This document shows positions 1 to 5,747 of a stretch of 5,776 nt of DNA, one piece after another (position 1 is the stretch's first letter; every line of letters starts with the position of its first letter). Source of the DNA: an uncultured Paracoccaceae bacterium (lineage in GTDB: Bacteria > Pseudomonadota > Alphaproteobacteria > Rhodobacterales > Rhodobacteraceae); NCBI GenBank assembly GCA_938038825.1, contig CALHST010000044.1:1-5776 (forward strand), in the 5' to 3' direction. The translations under genes were made by a program, and so were the position numbers. Below the pieces are notes generated by a model, which was given only the letters and a program-made list of their open reading frames with translations, did no database searches and was not told the DNA's origin.

Positions 1-27
1 GGGCGCCGGACTGGGCCCGATGCCTAA
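1..27 (+). CDS. possible 3' end of an upstream gene (partial)
   Basis: Reading from base 1, eight codons (GRRTGPDA) run into a TAA at 25-27. This may be the C-terminal tail of a gene that begins before the window. Eight residues are too few to recognise a family, and the other two forward frames are also open here, so the assignment is only a possibility. No terminator-like hairpin with a T-run follows, so if a gene does end here its transcript could continue toward gor. Confidence 0.2.
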   Translation, partial: GRRTGPDA

Positions 28-290
28 AGACAAGAGCACCTGTCAGAAGACAACGGTCACACCCCACCAGCATCCGATTCGCTGTGTTCGGGTCATCACG
101 TGCTGGGGCATTTATGAAATTAGGATTTTGAAGCTGGCGACGCGATATGAAAGGCGCGACAGGTGTCCGTGGATTTTTGGTAAATTGTTCTTGTTTGTCA
201 GGGCGCGCTTTAGGAATTCGAGGGGTGGCTCTGGTTTTTGTAGTCGCGAAGTGACATATGCCATGGGCATCACGACCAAGGAGACCCCCG
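28..290 (+). other. gor upstream region, no supported gene
   Basis: This stretch holds no convincing gene. A 94-residue open frame (20-304) crosses it, but its product is rich in Arg, Cys and Thr, lacks a ribosome binding site, resembles nothing I know, and runs into the gor start in another frame. The region must hold the promoter for gor unless gor is read from upstream. I could not pick a -35/-10 pair with acceptable spacing. A weak CCAGCA/TGCTGG dyad (about 67-72 and 101-106) is separated by roughly 30 bases and is probably chance. Confidence 0.5.
278..284 (+). promoter_or_regulatory. ribosome binding site of gor
   Basis: AAGGAGA lies six bases before the ATG at 291 and is a strong Shine-Dalgarno match. 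It decides the start: the in-frame ATG at 258 would place this site inside the coding region and add eleven residues (MPWASRPRRPP) that are not part of the FAD-binding fold. Confidence 0.85.
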
Positions 291-1685
291 ATGAGCACTT
301 TTGACTATGACCTGTTTGTCATTGGTGGAGGCTCAGGCGGTGTCCGGGCCGCACGCGTTGCTGCTGGTGAGACTGGCGCCAAGGTCGCGTTGGCCGAAGA
401 GGACCGCTATGGCGGGACTTGCGTGATCCGGGGCTGCGTGCCCAAGAAGCTGATGGTGTTTGCCAGCGAATATAATGAGATGCCAAGCCTTGCGCGCAGC
501 TATGGTTGGGACATCCCCGACGGGTCGTTTGATTGGCAGCCCTTCACGGTGAAATTGAATGCCGAGTTGGATCGCCTTGAAGGGATCTATCGCTCGCTTT
601 TGAAGAATTCCGGGGTCGAAAGCTTTGATGCACGCGCAACTTTGAAAGATGCGCATACGGTGTCGCTGTCCAATGGCAAAGAGGTGACGGCAAAGCACAT
701 TTTGATCGCAACAGGTGGACGTCCTGTGCGGCCAAACTTGCCCGGGGCGGAATTGGGGATTGTGTCAGATGACATTTTCCACCTGCCAGAACTGCCAAAA
801 TCCGTGTTGATTGTAGGCGGCGGGTATATCGCCTGCGAATTTGCCTGCATCCTGCATGGGCTCGGCGTGAAGGTGACGCAATATTACCGGGGCGAGCAGA
901 TCCTGCGGGGCTTTGACAATGAAGCGCGGGGTATGATCGCGGACAGTATGATCGCGCGCGGCATTGATTTACGTCTTGGCGTAAATGTCGAACAGATGGA
1001 GATGGCAAACGGAACCAAACCGGCAGGATATGTGCCTGGGCAGGGACCAACCAAGATTGTGAACACGCAAGGCACAGAAGAAACCTATGACCTTGTCTTG
1101 TTTGCGACTGGCCGTAATCCCAATTCAAACGACATGGGATTGGAAGCGCTGGGCATTGGCATGGGACGTGGCGGCGCAATTGAGGTCAACGACTATTCGC
1201 AAACAGCCGTGCCATCGGTTTATGCCATTGGCGATGTGACAGACCGAGTGAACTTGACCCCGGTCGCAATTCGCGAAGGCATGGCGTTTGTGGAAACCGT
1301 GTTCCGGGGCAATCCGACACCTGTGGACCATGACTTGATTGCCTCTGCCGTGTTCACGCAGCCCGAAATGGGGACTGTTGGGCTTTCAGAAGAGGCGGCG
1401 CGCGCGCAAGAAGAGATCGAAGTTTATGCATCATCCTTCAAACCTATGATGACAGCGTTTGCGGGTGCCCAGGAAAAAGTGTTGATGAAGTTGGTGGTGT
1501 CCAAGGCCACACGCAAAGTGCTAGGCTGTCATATTGTCGCGCCCGGGGCGGGTGAAATGATTCAGTTGGCCGGGATTGCAGTGAAAATGGGTGCAACCAA
1601 GGAAGATTTCGACCGAACGGTTGCTGTTCACCCCACAATGAGCGAAGAGATTGTGACAATGCGCACTCCGACGCGCACGGGTTGA
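291..1685 (+). CDS. gor: glutathione-disulfide reductase
   Basis: This 464-residue cytoplasmic flavoenzyme reduces glutathione disulfide to two glutathione with NADPH. The N-terminal FAD dinucleotide fold shows GGGSGG at 12-17. The redox-active disulfide is in GGTCVIRGCVPKK, with Cys44 and Cys49; the VIRGCVPKK wording marks glutathione reductase rather than lipoamide dehydrogenase or mercuric reductase. The second nucleotide fold is VGGGYIACEFA from about 175. Arg200 and Arg206, six residues apart after the second strand, match the NADPH 2'-phosphate-binding arginines of E. coli Gor. The second FAD motif YAIGDV ends at Asp315-Val316. The C-terminal dimerisation domain carries HPTMSEE with the catalytic His447 and Glu452. 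The length is slightly above E. coli's 450, partly from a Gly/Pro-rich insert near 240-255 (PAGYVPGQGP). The start at 291 is set by its ribosome binding site. It stands 75 bases ahead of hflK with no terminator between them, so co-transcription is possible. Soluble transhydrogenase or trypanothione reductase are the closest alternatives but fit less well. Confidence 0.95.
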   Translation: MSTFDYDLFVIGGGSGGVRAARVAAGETGAKVALAEEDRYGGTCVIRGCVPKKLMVFASEYNEMPSLARSYGWDIPDGSFDWQPFTVKLNAELDRLEGIYRSLLKNSGVESFDARATLKDAHTVSLSNGKEVTAKHILIATGGRPVRPNLPGAELGIVSDDIFHLPELPKSVLIVGGGYIACEFACILHGLGVKVTQYYRGEQILRGFDNEARGMIADSMIARGIDLRLGVNVEQMEMANGTKPAGYVPGQGPTKIVNTQGTEETYDLVLFATGRNPNSNDMGLEALGIGMGRGGAIEVNDYSQTAVPSVYAIGDVTDRVNLTPVAIREGMAFVETVFRGNPTPVDHDLIASAVFTQPEMGTVGLSEEAARAQEEIEVYASSFKPMMTAFAGAQEKVLMKLVVSKATRKVLGCHIVAPGAGEMIQLAGIAVKMGATKEDFDRTVAVHPTMSEEIVTMRTPTRTG

Positions 1686-1718
1686 TTTTTGGGTAAAACC
1701 ACACAGGTTACAGTGCAG

Positions 1719-1732
1719 GCCCCTTTTGGGGC
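1719..1732 (+). other. small GC hairpin in the hflK leader
   Basis: GCCCC-TTTT-GGGGC forms a perfect five-base-pair, all-GC stem with a four-base loop. It lies in the 75-base gor-hflK gap, 28 bases before the hflK start. No T-run follows, so it is unlikely to be an intrinsic terminator of gor. It could stabilise or process the hflK mRNA 5' end, or it may be chance in a GC-rich stretch. Confidence 0.4.
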
Positions 1733-1745
1733 ACGACGGTATACG

Positions 1746-1752
1746 AAAGGGA
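1746..1752 (+). promoter_or_regulatory. ribosome binding site of hflK
   Basis: AAAGGGA ends eight bases before the ATG at 1761. It selects this ATG over an in-frame TTG at 1689, which sits three bases after the gor stop, has no Shine-Dalgarno site of its own, and would add 24 residues ahead of the usual HflK N-terminus (MAGNNGGPWG). Confidence 0.75.
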
Positions 1753-1760
1753 ACGTATTA

Positions 1761-2921
1761 ATGGCGGGAAATAACGGCGGCCCATGGGGCGGCGGTGGCA
1801 ATTCCGGGGGCGGTAACGGTGGTGATCGTAACCGACCAAATGGCGGCGGCGGCGGCGGAGGTCGTGGACCAGATGGACCACAAATTCCCGAGATTGATGA
1901 ATTGGTCAAAAAAGGCCAGGAGCAATTGCGCGTTCTGATGGGCGGCAAAGGCGGCGGCGAAGGCCGATCTGGCGGTGGCGGCGGTGCTGGCGGTGGTGGA
2001 CCACAGCTGACACGCGGCACCATCGGTATTGCTGCAGGTGTTGCGGTTTTGTTGTGGGCCTTTTCCAGTTTCTACACTGTGAAGCCGGAAGAACAGTCTG
2101 TTGAGTTGTTCTTGGGTAAATTTAGTTCGATCGGCAATCCCGGTCTGAACTTTGCGCCTTGGCCGTTGGTTTCGTACGAAGTGCTGCCTGTAACGCGGGA
2201 GCAAACCGAAGACGTTGGGACATCCTCGGCCAGTCGGCGGACCTCAAGCGGGTTGATGCTGACCACGGATGAGAACATCATCGACATTGACTTCCAGGTT
2301 GTTTGGAACATCAACGATCCTGCGCTGTACCTGTTTAACTTGGCAGAGCCGCAGGAAACGATCCGGGCGGTCAGTGAATCTGCGATGCGCGAAGTGATTG
2401 CGCGTAATGAGTTGGCTCCGATCCTGAACCGGGATCGTCAGGTCATTGCTGACGAGACAGAGGCGCTGATCCAGCAAACTTTGGACGAATATGATGCGGG
2501 CGTGAATATCGTACGTTTGAACTTGGACAAAGCCGATCCACCTGCAGAGGTGATCGACAGTTTCCGTGAAGTTCAGGCAGCGGAACAGGAACGTGATCGC
2601 TTGCAGCGTCAGGCGGATGCCTATGCGAACCGGGTTCTTGCGGGTGCACGTGGTGAAGCGGCGCAGCTGCTGGAACAATCAGAAGCCTATCGTGCGGAAG
2701 TTGTGAACGGTGCCTTGGGTGAAGCGGCGCGTTTCACATCTGTTTTGACCGAATACGCAAAAGCGCCGGATGTCACACGCAAACGTTTGTATCTGGAAAC
2801 CATGGAAGAGGTTCTTGGCCGAGTGGACAAGATCATCTTGGATGAAAATGCAGGAGGAGGCCAAGGCGTGGTCCCCTATCTTCCTTTGAACGAGCTACGC
2901 CGATCCGGAGGGTCCAACTAA
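1761..2921 (+). CDS. hflK: HflK, band-7 (SPFH) subunit of the FtsH-regulating HflKC complex
   Basis: HflK (386 residues) pairs with HflC to form a large inner-membrane cage around the AAA protease FtsH, limiting its access to membrane substrates. The cytoplasmic N-terminus is low-complexity and Gly/Asn-rich: a G run at 28-34, then an amphipathic segment PEIDELVKKGQEQLRVLM at 43-60, then a second Gly block at 61-80. One membrane segment follows at about 87-107 (TIGIAAGVAVLLWAFSSFYTV), then KPEEQSVE opening the periplasmic SPFH domain. SAMREVI at 207-213 and the long charged helix from FREVQAAEQERDRLQRQA (268 onward to about 330) are typical of HflK. The tail VVPYLPLNEL (370-379) is the conserved HflK C-terminus. 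The Gly blocks are normal for the family. The stop codon shares one base with the hflC start, so the two are translationally coupled. I am very sure of the family; stoichiometric FtsH regulation is taken from E. coli. Confidence 0.96.
   Translation: MAGNNGGPWGGGGNSGGGNGGDRNRPNGGGGGGGRGPDGPQIPEIDELVKKGQEQLRVLMGGKGGGEGRSGGGGGAGGGGPQLTRGTIGIAAGVAVLLWAFSSFYTVKPEEQSVELFLGKFSSIGNPGLNFAPWPLVSYEVLPVTREQTEDVGTSSASRRTSSGLMLTTDENIIDIDFQVVWNINDPALYLFNLAEPQETIRAVSESAMREVIARNELAPILNRDRQVIADETEALIQQTLDEYDAGVNIVRLNLDKADPPAEVIDSFREVQAAEQERDRLQRQADAYANRVLAGARGEAAQLLEQSEAYRAEVVNGALGEAARFTSVLTEYAKAPDVTRKRLYLETMEEVLGRVDKIILDENAGGGQGVVPYLPLNELRRSGGSN
2907..2912 (+). promoter_or_regulatory. ribosome binding site of hflC
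   Basis: GGAGGG lies inside the last codons of hflK, eight bases before the hflC ATG. With the TAATG stop/start junction it allows both re-initiation by terminating ribosomes and independent initiation, which suits two subunits made in matched amounts. Confidence 0.8.
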
Positions 2922-3793
2922 TGCGGTATCTTATCCCAATAGTTGCTATTGTCATTGCTGGCCTTGTGTCGTCGGTCTTTATCGTGGACGAGCGTGAAAA
3001 AGCGCTGGTTCTGCAGTTTGGTCAGATTGTGCGGGTAAAAGATGAACCCGGACTTGGGTTTAAATTGCCCCTGATTCAAGAGGTTGTCCGGTATGACGAC
3101 CGGATCCTGGCTTTGGACACGGAAGCCACCGAAGTCACGCCATCCGATGATCGTCGTTTGGTTGTGGACGCGTTTGCGCGCTATCGCATTTCTGATGTGG
3201 TGCAATTCCGGCAAGCGGTGGGTGTCGGCGGTTTGCGCACAGCCGAAGACCGTTTGGAAGGCATTCTGAACCCGGCTATCCGGGCGGTTCTGGGTGCAGA
3301 TGGTGTGACGTCGTCCACCATTCTGTCGGCAGATCGTGCGGAATTGATGAACCGCATCACCACGCAAGCTCGGGCGCAAGCGCTGCCTTTGGGTTTGGAA
3401 GTGATTGATGTGCGTTTGAAGCAAACCAATTTGCCGGAACAGAACTTGGATGCAACCTTTGCACGGATGCGTGCAGAGCGGGAACGGGAAGCTGCGGACG
3501 AAATCGCACGCGGTGAAGAAGCCGCACAACGGGTTCGTGCTCAAGCCGACCGGACCGTGGTTGAATTGACATCGGAAGCCACGCGCCAATCCGAGATCAA
3601 TCGCGGTGAAGCAGATGCCGAACGCAACGCAATTTTTGCGGAAGCTTTCGGAGCGGACCCAGAGTTCTTTGAATTCTATCGCTCGCTTGCGGCGTATCAG
3701 CATTCTCTGCAGGGTAGTAACTCGACTTTGGTTCTTAACCCGAATTCCGAGTTCTTCAATTACCTGAAATCTGACCAGAGTGCCGGCAATTGA
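2921..3793 (+). CDS. hflC: HflC, band-7 (SPFH) subunit of the HflKC complex
   Basis: HflC (290 residues) is the partner of HflK in the inner-membrane complex that encloses FtsH. An uncleaved N-terminal membrane anchor spans about 4-21 (LIPIVAIVIAGLVSSVFI), leaving almost no cytoplasmic tail. The band-7 domain starts at once with VDEREKALVLQFGQIVR (22-38), followed by PGLGFKLPLIQEV and ALDTEATEV. ADRAELMNRI and LEVIDVRLKQTNLPE close the SPFH2 part. From RMRAEREREA (182-191) to about 240 the protein is a charged, Ala-rich helix expected to form the coiled-coil wall of the cage. The C-terminal part contains FFEFYRSLAAYQHSL and ends in a hydrophobic/polar tail, as in other HflC proteins. Length agrees with alphaproteobacterial HflC and is somewhat shorter than E. 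coli's. It overlaps hflK by one base and the following DUF2065 gene by four. Despite an old description as protease subunits, neither HflK nor HflC shows a protease motif here. Confidence 0.96.
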   Translation: MRYLIPIVAIVIAGLVSSVFIVDEREKALVLQFGQIVRVKDEPGLGFKLPLIQEVVRYDDRILALDTEATEVTPSDDRRLVVDAFARYRISDVVQFRQAVGVGGLRTAEDRLEGILNPAIRAVLGADGVTSSTILSADRAELMNRITTQARAQALPLGLEVIDVRLKQTNLPEQNLDATFARMRAEREREAADEIARGEEAAQRVRAQADRTVVELTSEATRQSEINRGEADAERNAIFAEAFGADPEFFEFYRSLAAYQHSLQGSNSTLVLNPNSEFFNYLKSDQSAGN

Positions 3794-3984
3794 GTGTCAT
3801 TCTGCTTGCCTTTGGGTTGGTGATGATTGTGGAGGGGCTGGCCTATGCGCTGGCCCCTTCGCTTGTGGAGCGGATGTTGGAAGCTTTGCGCACGTTGCCC
3901 GAAGGGGCCTTGCGTCAAATTGGGGCACTGGTTGTTGTGACGGGTTTGATCTGCGTCTGGGGTGCTTTCCAGCTGGGATTTTAG
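3790..3984 (+). CDS. DUF2065 small inner-membrane protein (YjeT-like)
   Basis: A 64-residue hydrophobic protein of unknown function. It is predicted by eye to have two membrane helices, about 3-22 (VILLAFGLVMIVEGLAYALA) and 43-60 (QIGALVVVTGLICVWGAF), joined by a short charged loop containing VERMLEALRTLPEG. The first-helix IVEGLAYAL..P pattern (Glu15, Pro23) and the size match DUF2065 as I recall it. E. coli has a member, yjeT, in the same place directly after hflKC, which supports the call. The frame has no ATG near its beginning; the only start that gives the full first helix is the TTG at 3790, whose last two bases begin the hflC stop (overlap of four bases). Only a weak AGAG (3777-3780) precedes it, so translation probably depends on coupling to hflC. 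Retention next to hflKC suggests a role with that complex, but nothing in the sequence shows a mechanism. Confidence 0.85.
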   Translation: MSVILLAFGLVMIVEGLAYALAPSLVERMLEALRTLPEGALRQIGALVVVTGLICVWGAFQLGF

Positions 3985-3993
3985 GATCGCCCG

Positions 3994-4015
3994 CGTGAGC
4001 TAAAGCTCACCCTAC
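3994..4015 (-). repeat. REP-like palindromic element, left copy
   Basis: Read on the minus strand this is GTAG followed by GGTGAGCTTTAGCTCACG. It is identical over 22 bases to the copy at 4067-4088 but inverted. The body is itself a palindrome, GTGAGCT-AA-AGCTCAC at 3995-4010 on the plus strand. A GTAG tetranucleotide at the foot of a small palindrome is the signature described for REP elements associated with RAYT (TnpA-REP) transposases. It begins ten bases after the DUF2065 stop codon. Confidence 0.65.
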
Positions 4016-4066
4016 ATGGTCAAATTACTGTGTTGCTGTTTTCTGGCAAATCGCTCTGAAGTGCCC

Positions 4067-4088
4067 GTAGGGTGAGCTTTAGCTCACG
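4067..4088 (+). repeat. REP-like palindromic element, right copy
   Basis: GTAG (4067-4070) followed by the palindrome GTGAGCT-TT-AGCTCAC (4072-4087). It is the exact reverse complement of 3994-4015, with a 51-base spacer between, so the two GTAG heads face each other across the spacer. The transcript could fold either as two short hairpins or as one 22-base-pair stem with a 51-base loop. Whether it is dispersed elsewhere in the genome cannot be seen from this window. Confidence 0.65.
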
Positions 4089-4104
4089 TTGTCGTCACAC
4101 AGAG

Positions 4105-4131
4105 TTGAAACTTCTCGGTGTTAATCCATCT
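4105..4131 (+). promoter_or_regulatory. candidate RpoH (heat-shock sigma) promoter of degP
   Basis: TTGAAA at 4105-4110 and ATCCATCT at 4124-4131 are separated by 13 bases. This resembles the sigma-32 pattern CTTGAAA - N11-16 - CCCCATnT: the -35 core is complete and the -10 keeps CCAT-T. No good sigma-70 -10 box lies 16-18 bases from the TTGAAA. The position, about 110 bases before degP and just after the REP-like pair, fits a promoter serving degP alone. A heat-shock promoter for a Do protease is biologically sensible, but the match is by eye only. Confidence 0.45.
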
Positions 4132-4144
4132 TTAATGTTGCAAT

Positions 4145-4164
4145 GGTGCAAACCCATATGCACC
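4145..4164 (+). other. inverted repeat in the degP leader
   Basis: GGTGCA (4145-4150) and TGCACC (4159-4164) form a six-base-pair stem around an eight-base loop. It lies shortly downstream of the candidate promoter, so it may be the first hairpin of the degP mRNA or a dyad-symmetric operator. No regulator can be named. Confidence 0.35.
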
Positions 4165-4193
4165 TTACTCAGGAACCCCTGCATGTGAGCAGA

Positions 4194-4208
4194 GGGCGTA
4201 ATACGCCC
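4194..4208 (+). other. inverted repeat ahead of the degP ribosome binding site
   Basis: GGGCGTA-A-TACGCCC is a perfect 15-base dyad, folding in RNA as GGGCGT with ACGCCC around a three-base loop. It ends 16 bases before the AGGAG of degP. It does not cover the ribosome binding site, so a simple temperature-opened blocking structure is not supported. It could still stabilise the leader or bind a protein as DNA. Confidence 0.4.
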
Positions 4209-4224
4209 GGAAACAGACGATTTC

Positions 4225-4229
4225 AGGAG
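4225..4229 (+). promoter_or_regulatory. ribosome binding site of degP
   Basis: AGGAG stands eight bases before the ATG at 4238. It favours that ATG over the TTG at 4232, two codons upstream in the same frame and only two bases from the site, too close for initiation. Confidence 0.85.
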
Positions 4230-4237
4230 CTTTGACA

Positions 4238-5722
4238 ATGAAGCCTCAGGTACGCGCAGTCGCGAAACCACTTCCCTCTACACAGACCATTCGGTTGATG
4301 TGGCTTGCCTTTTTGGCGACCGCTTTCCTGTTGGTGCAAGCTTTGGCCGCGCAGGCGCGCCCCGAAAGTTTGGCGCCATTGGCAGAGCAAATCAGCCCGT
4401 CTGTCGTGAACATTACCACGTCGACCGTGGTTGAAGGACGTACGGGACCGCAAGGTATCGTTCCGGAAGGGTCACCTTTCGAAGATTTTTTTCGCGAGTT
4501 CCAGGATCGCAATGAGCCGGGCGATCGCCCACGTCGCTCTTCTGCGCTGGGATCCGGTTTTGTCATCTCGGAAGATGGGTATGTTGTCACCAACAACCAC
4601 GTGATTGAAGGTGCCGATGAAATTCTGATCGAGTTCTTCCCTGGAGACGGGCAGCCCAAGGAAAAGCTGGTCGCAAAGGTCATTGGAACAGATCCGAATA
4701 CGGACATCGCCTTGTTGAAGGTCGAAGCAGACCAGCCGCTGCAGTTTGTGCCATTTGGTGACAGTGATTTGTCGCGGGTTGGTGACTGGGTTGTTGCGAT
4801 GGGCAACCCGTTGGGGCAGGGGTTTTCTGTCTCGGCTGGTATCGTGTCGGCACGCAACCGCGCACTCAGTGGAACCTATGACGACTACATCCAAACAGAT
4901 GCGGCCATTAACCGGGGTAACTCGGGTGGTCCTTTGTTCAACATGGATGGGCAAGTTGTCGGTGTGAATACCGCGATTTTGTCGCCAAATGGTGGATCCA
5001 TCGGGATCGGCTTTTCCATGGCGTCAAATGTTGTGACGCGCGTTGTTGATCAGCTGAAAGAATTCGGCGAGACGCGTCGCGGCTGGTTGGGCGTGCGCAT
5101 TCAAGATGTGGACCCGGATATGGTGGAAGCCATTGACGGTTTGGAAAGCGCCAATGGTGCGATGGTCACAGATGTTCCAGAAGGGCCAGCCAAAGAGGGC
5201 GGCATGGAATCTGGGGATGTTATCCTTAGCTTTGATGGTCAAGACGTTGCAGACACACGCGGATTGGTGCGTCAGGTTGGCAATTCCCCGGTCGGTAAAG
5301 CTGTGCGGGTTGTTGTGTTGCGCAATGGTAAAACGGAAACGTTGAAGATCACTTTGGGGCGTCGCGAAGAAGCGGAAGGTGCGGTTCCGGCGGCAGCGCC
5401 TGCCCCGGAAGAGGTGGAGCCTGAATCCAAAGAAGTTCTTGGCATGACATTGAGCCCATTGACCAATGAGCTGCGCGAACAGCTGGGCGTGGATGAAAAG
5501 ACGGTGGGTCTGGCTGTTGTGAATGTTGATGAAACTTCGGAAGCCTATGAAAAAGGTCTGCGTGCAGGTGACGTGATCACGGAAGCGGGCCAGCAGAAGG
5601 TGGAAAGTATCAGTGTGCTGGAAACGCGGATCGAAGACGTAAAAACCGCCGGTCGCAAGTCGCTGCTGCTGCTGGTGCGTCGTGCGGGTGATCCACGTTT
5701 TGTGGCGCTTGGCCTAGGCTAA
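4238..5722 (+). CDS. degP: Do/HtrA-family periplasmic serine endopeptidase
   Basis: A 494-residue trypsin-fold protease and chaperone of the periplasm that degrades misfolded envelope proteins. A signal peptide is clear: basic n-region, hydrophobic core LMWLAFLATAFLLVQALAA, probable cleavage after Ala-Gln-Ala at 40. The protease domain opens with LAPLAEQISPSVVNI and includes SPFEDFFREF and a short LA loop, closer to DegQ than to E. coli DegP. The triad is visible: His121 in TNNHVIEG, Asp156 in NTDIALLK, Ser229 in RGNSGGPL. PDZ1 runs from RRGWLGVRIQDV (about 280) to about 370. An Ala/Pro/Glu-rich linker follows (about 376-398), then PDZ2 to the end (about 400-490). The two PDZ domains and total length are normal for Do proteases, which assemble into trimers and larger cages. 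The gene has its own leader and a strong terminator, so it can be transcribed alone. The family is certain; the symbol could equally be degQ or mucD, as alphaproteobacterial Do paralogues are named inconsistently. Confidence 0.94.
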   Translation: MKPQVRAVAKPLPSTQTIRLMWLAFLATAFLLVQALAAQARPESLAPLAEQISPSVVNITTSTVVEGRTGPQGIVPEGSPFEDFFREFQDRNEPGDRPRRSSALGSGFVISEDGYVVTNNHVIEGADEILIEFFPGDGQPKEKLVAKVIGTDPNTDIALLKVEADQPLQFVPFGDSDLSRVGDWVVAMGNPLGQGFSVSAGIVSARNRALSGTYDDYIQTDAAINRGNSGGPLFNMDGQVVGVNTAILSPNGGSIGIGFSMASNVVTRVVDQLKEFGETRRGWLGVRIQDVDPDMVEAIDGLESANGAMVTDVPEGPAKEGGMESGDVILSFDGQDVADTRGLVRQVGNSPVGKAVRVVVLRNGKTETLKITLGRREEAEGAVPAAAPAPEEVEPESKEVLGMTLSPLTNELREQLGVDEKTVGLAVVNVDETSEAYEKGLRAGDVITEAGQQKVESISVLETRIEDVKTAGRKSLLLLVRRAGDPRFVALGLG

Positions 5723-5747
5723 GGATTCCACCACGATGGTTTGGAAG

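Larger units (their letters stand above)
3994..4088. repeat. inverted repeat pair (REPIN/BIME-like unit)
   Basis: Two identical 22-base elements in inverted orientation make a 95-base unit between DUF2065 and degP. The perfect identity of both arms, combined with internal symmetry in each, is far beyond chance. It sits just where the hflK-hflC-DUF2065 transcript should end. The unit may act as an end-of-transcript structure protecting mRNA from 3' exonucleases or causing pausing, although no T-run follows either hairpin as a classical terminator would need. The 51-base spacer has no recognisable coding content. Confidence 0.6.

Noticed and set aside
258..290. Earlier ATG for gor adding eleven residues
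   Set aside because: The strong AAGGAGA at 278-284 lies downstream of it and points to the ATG at 291; the added residues are not part of the family's fold.
20..304. 94-residue plus-strand open frame before gor
   Set aside because: It has no ribosome binding site, an implausible composition, no recognisable motif, and overlaps the well-supported gor start in another frame.
1689..1760. TTG start for hflK adding 24 residues
   Set aside because: There is no Shine-Dalgarno site at that TTG, while the ATG at 1761 has one and begins with the usual MAGNNGGPWG.
1628..2023. 131-residue minus-strand proline-rich open frame
   Set aside because: It is the antisense image of the Gly-rich hflK start: GGC/GGT glycine codons read backward as proline and alanine codons. 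It is not an independent gene.
3780..3998. 72-residue plus-strand open frame overlapping DUF2065
   Set aside because: It is in a different frame over the same bases; the DUF2065 frame gives a coherent two-helix membrane protein in the expected place, this one does not.
3994..4088. CRISPR array or insertion-sequence ends
   Set aside because: There are only two copies, in inverted and not direct orientation, and the 51-base spacer is too short to hold a transposase.
4185..4190. Third GTGAGC motif downstream of the repeat pair
   Set aside because: Only six bases match, with no GTAG head and no palindrome around it; this is expected by chance.
4194..4229. RNA thermometer controlling degP
   Set aside because: The hairpin at 4194-4208 does not include the AGGAG at 4225-4229, and I found no convincing partner sequence masking that site.
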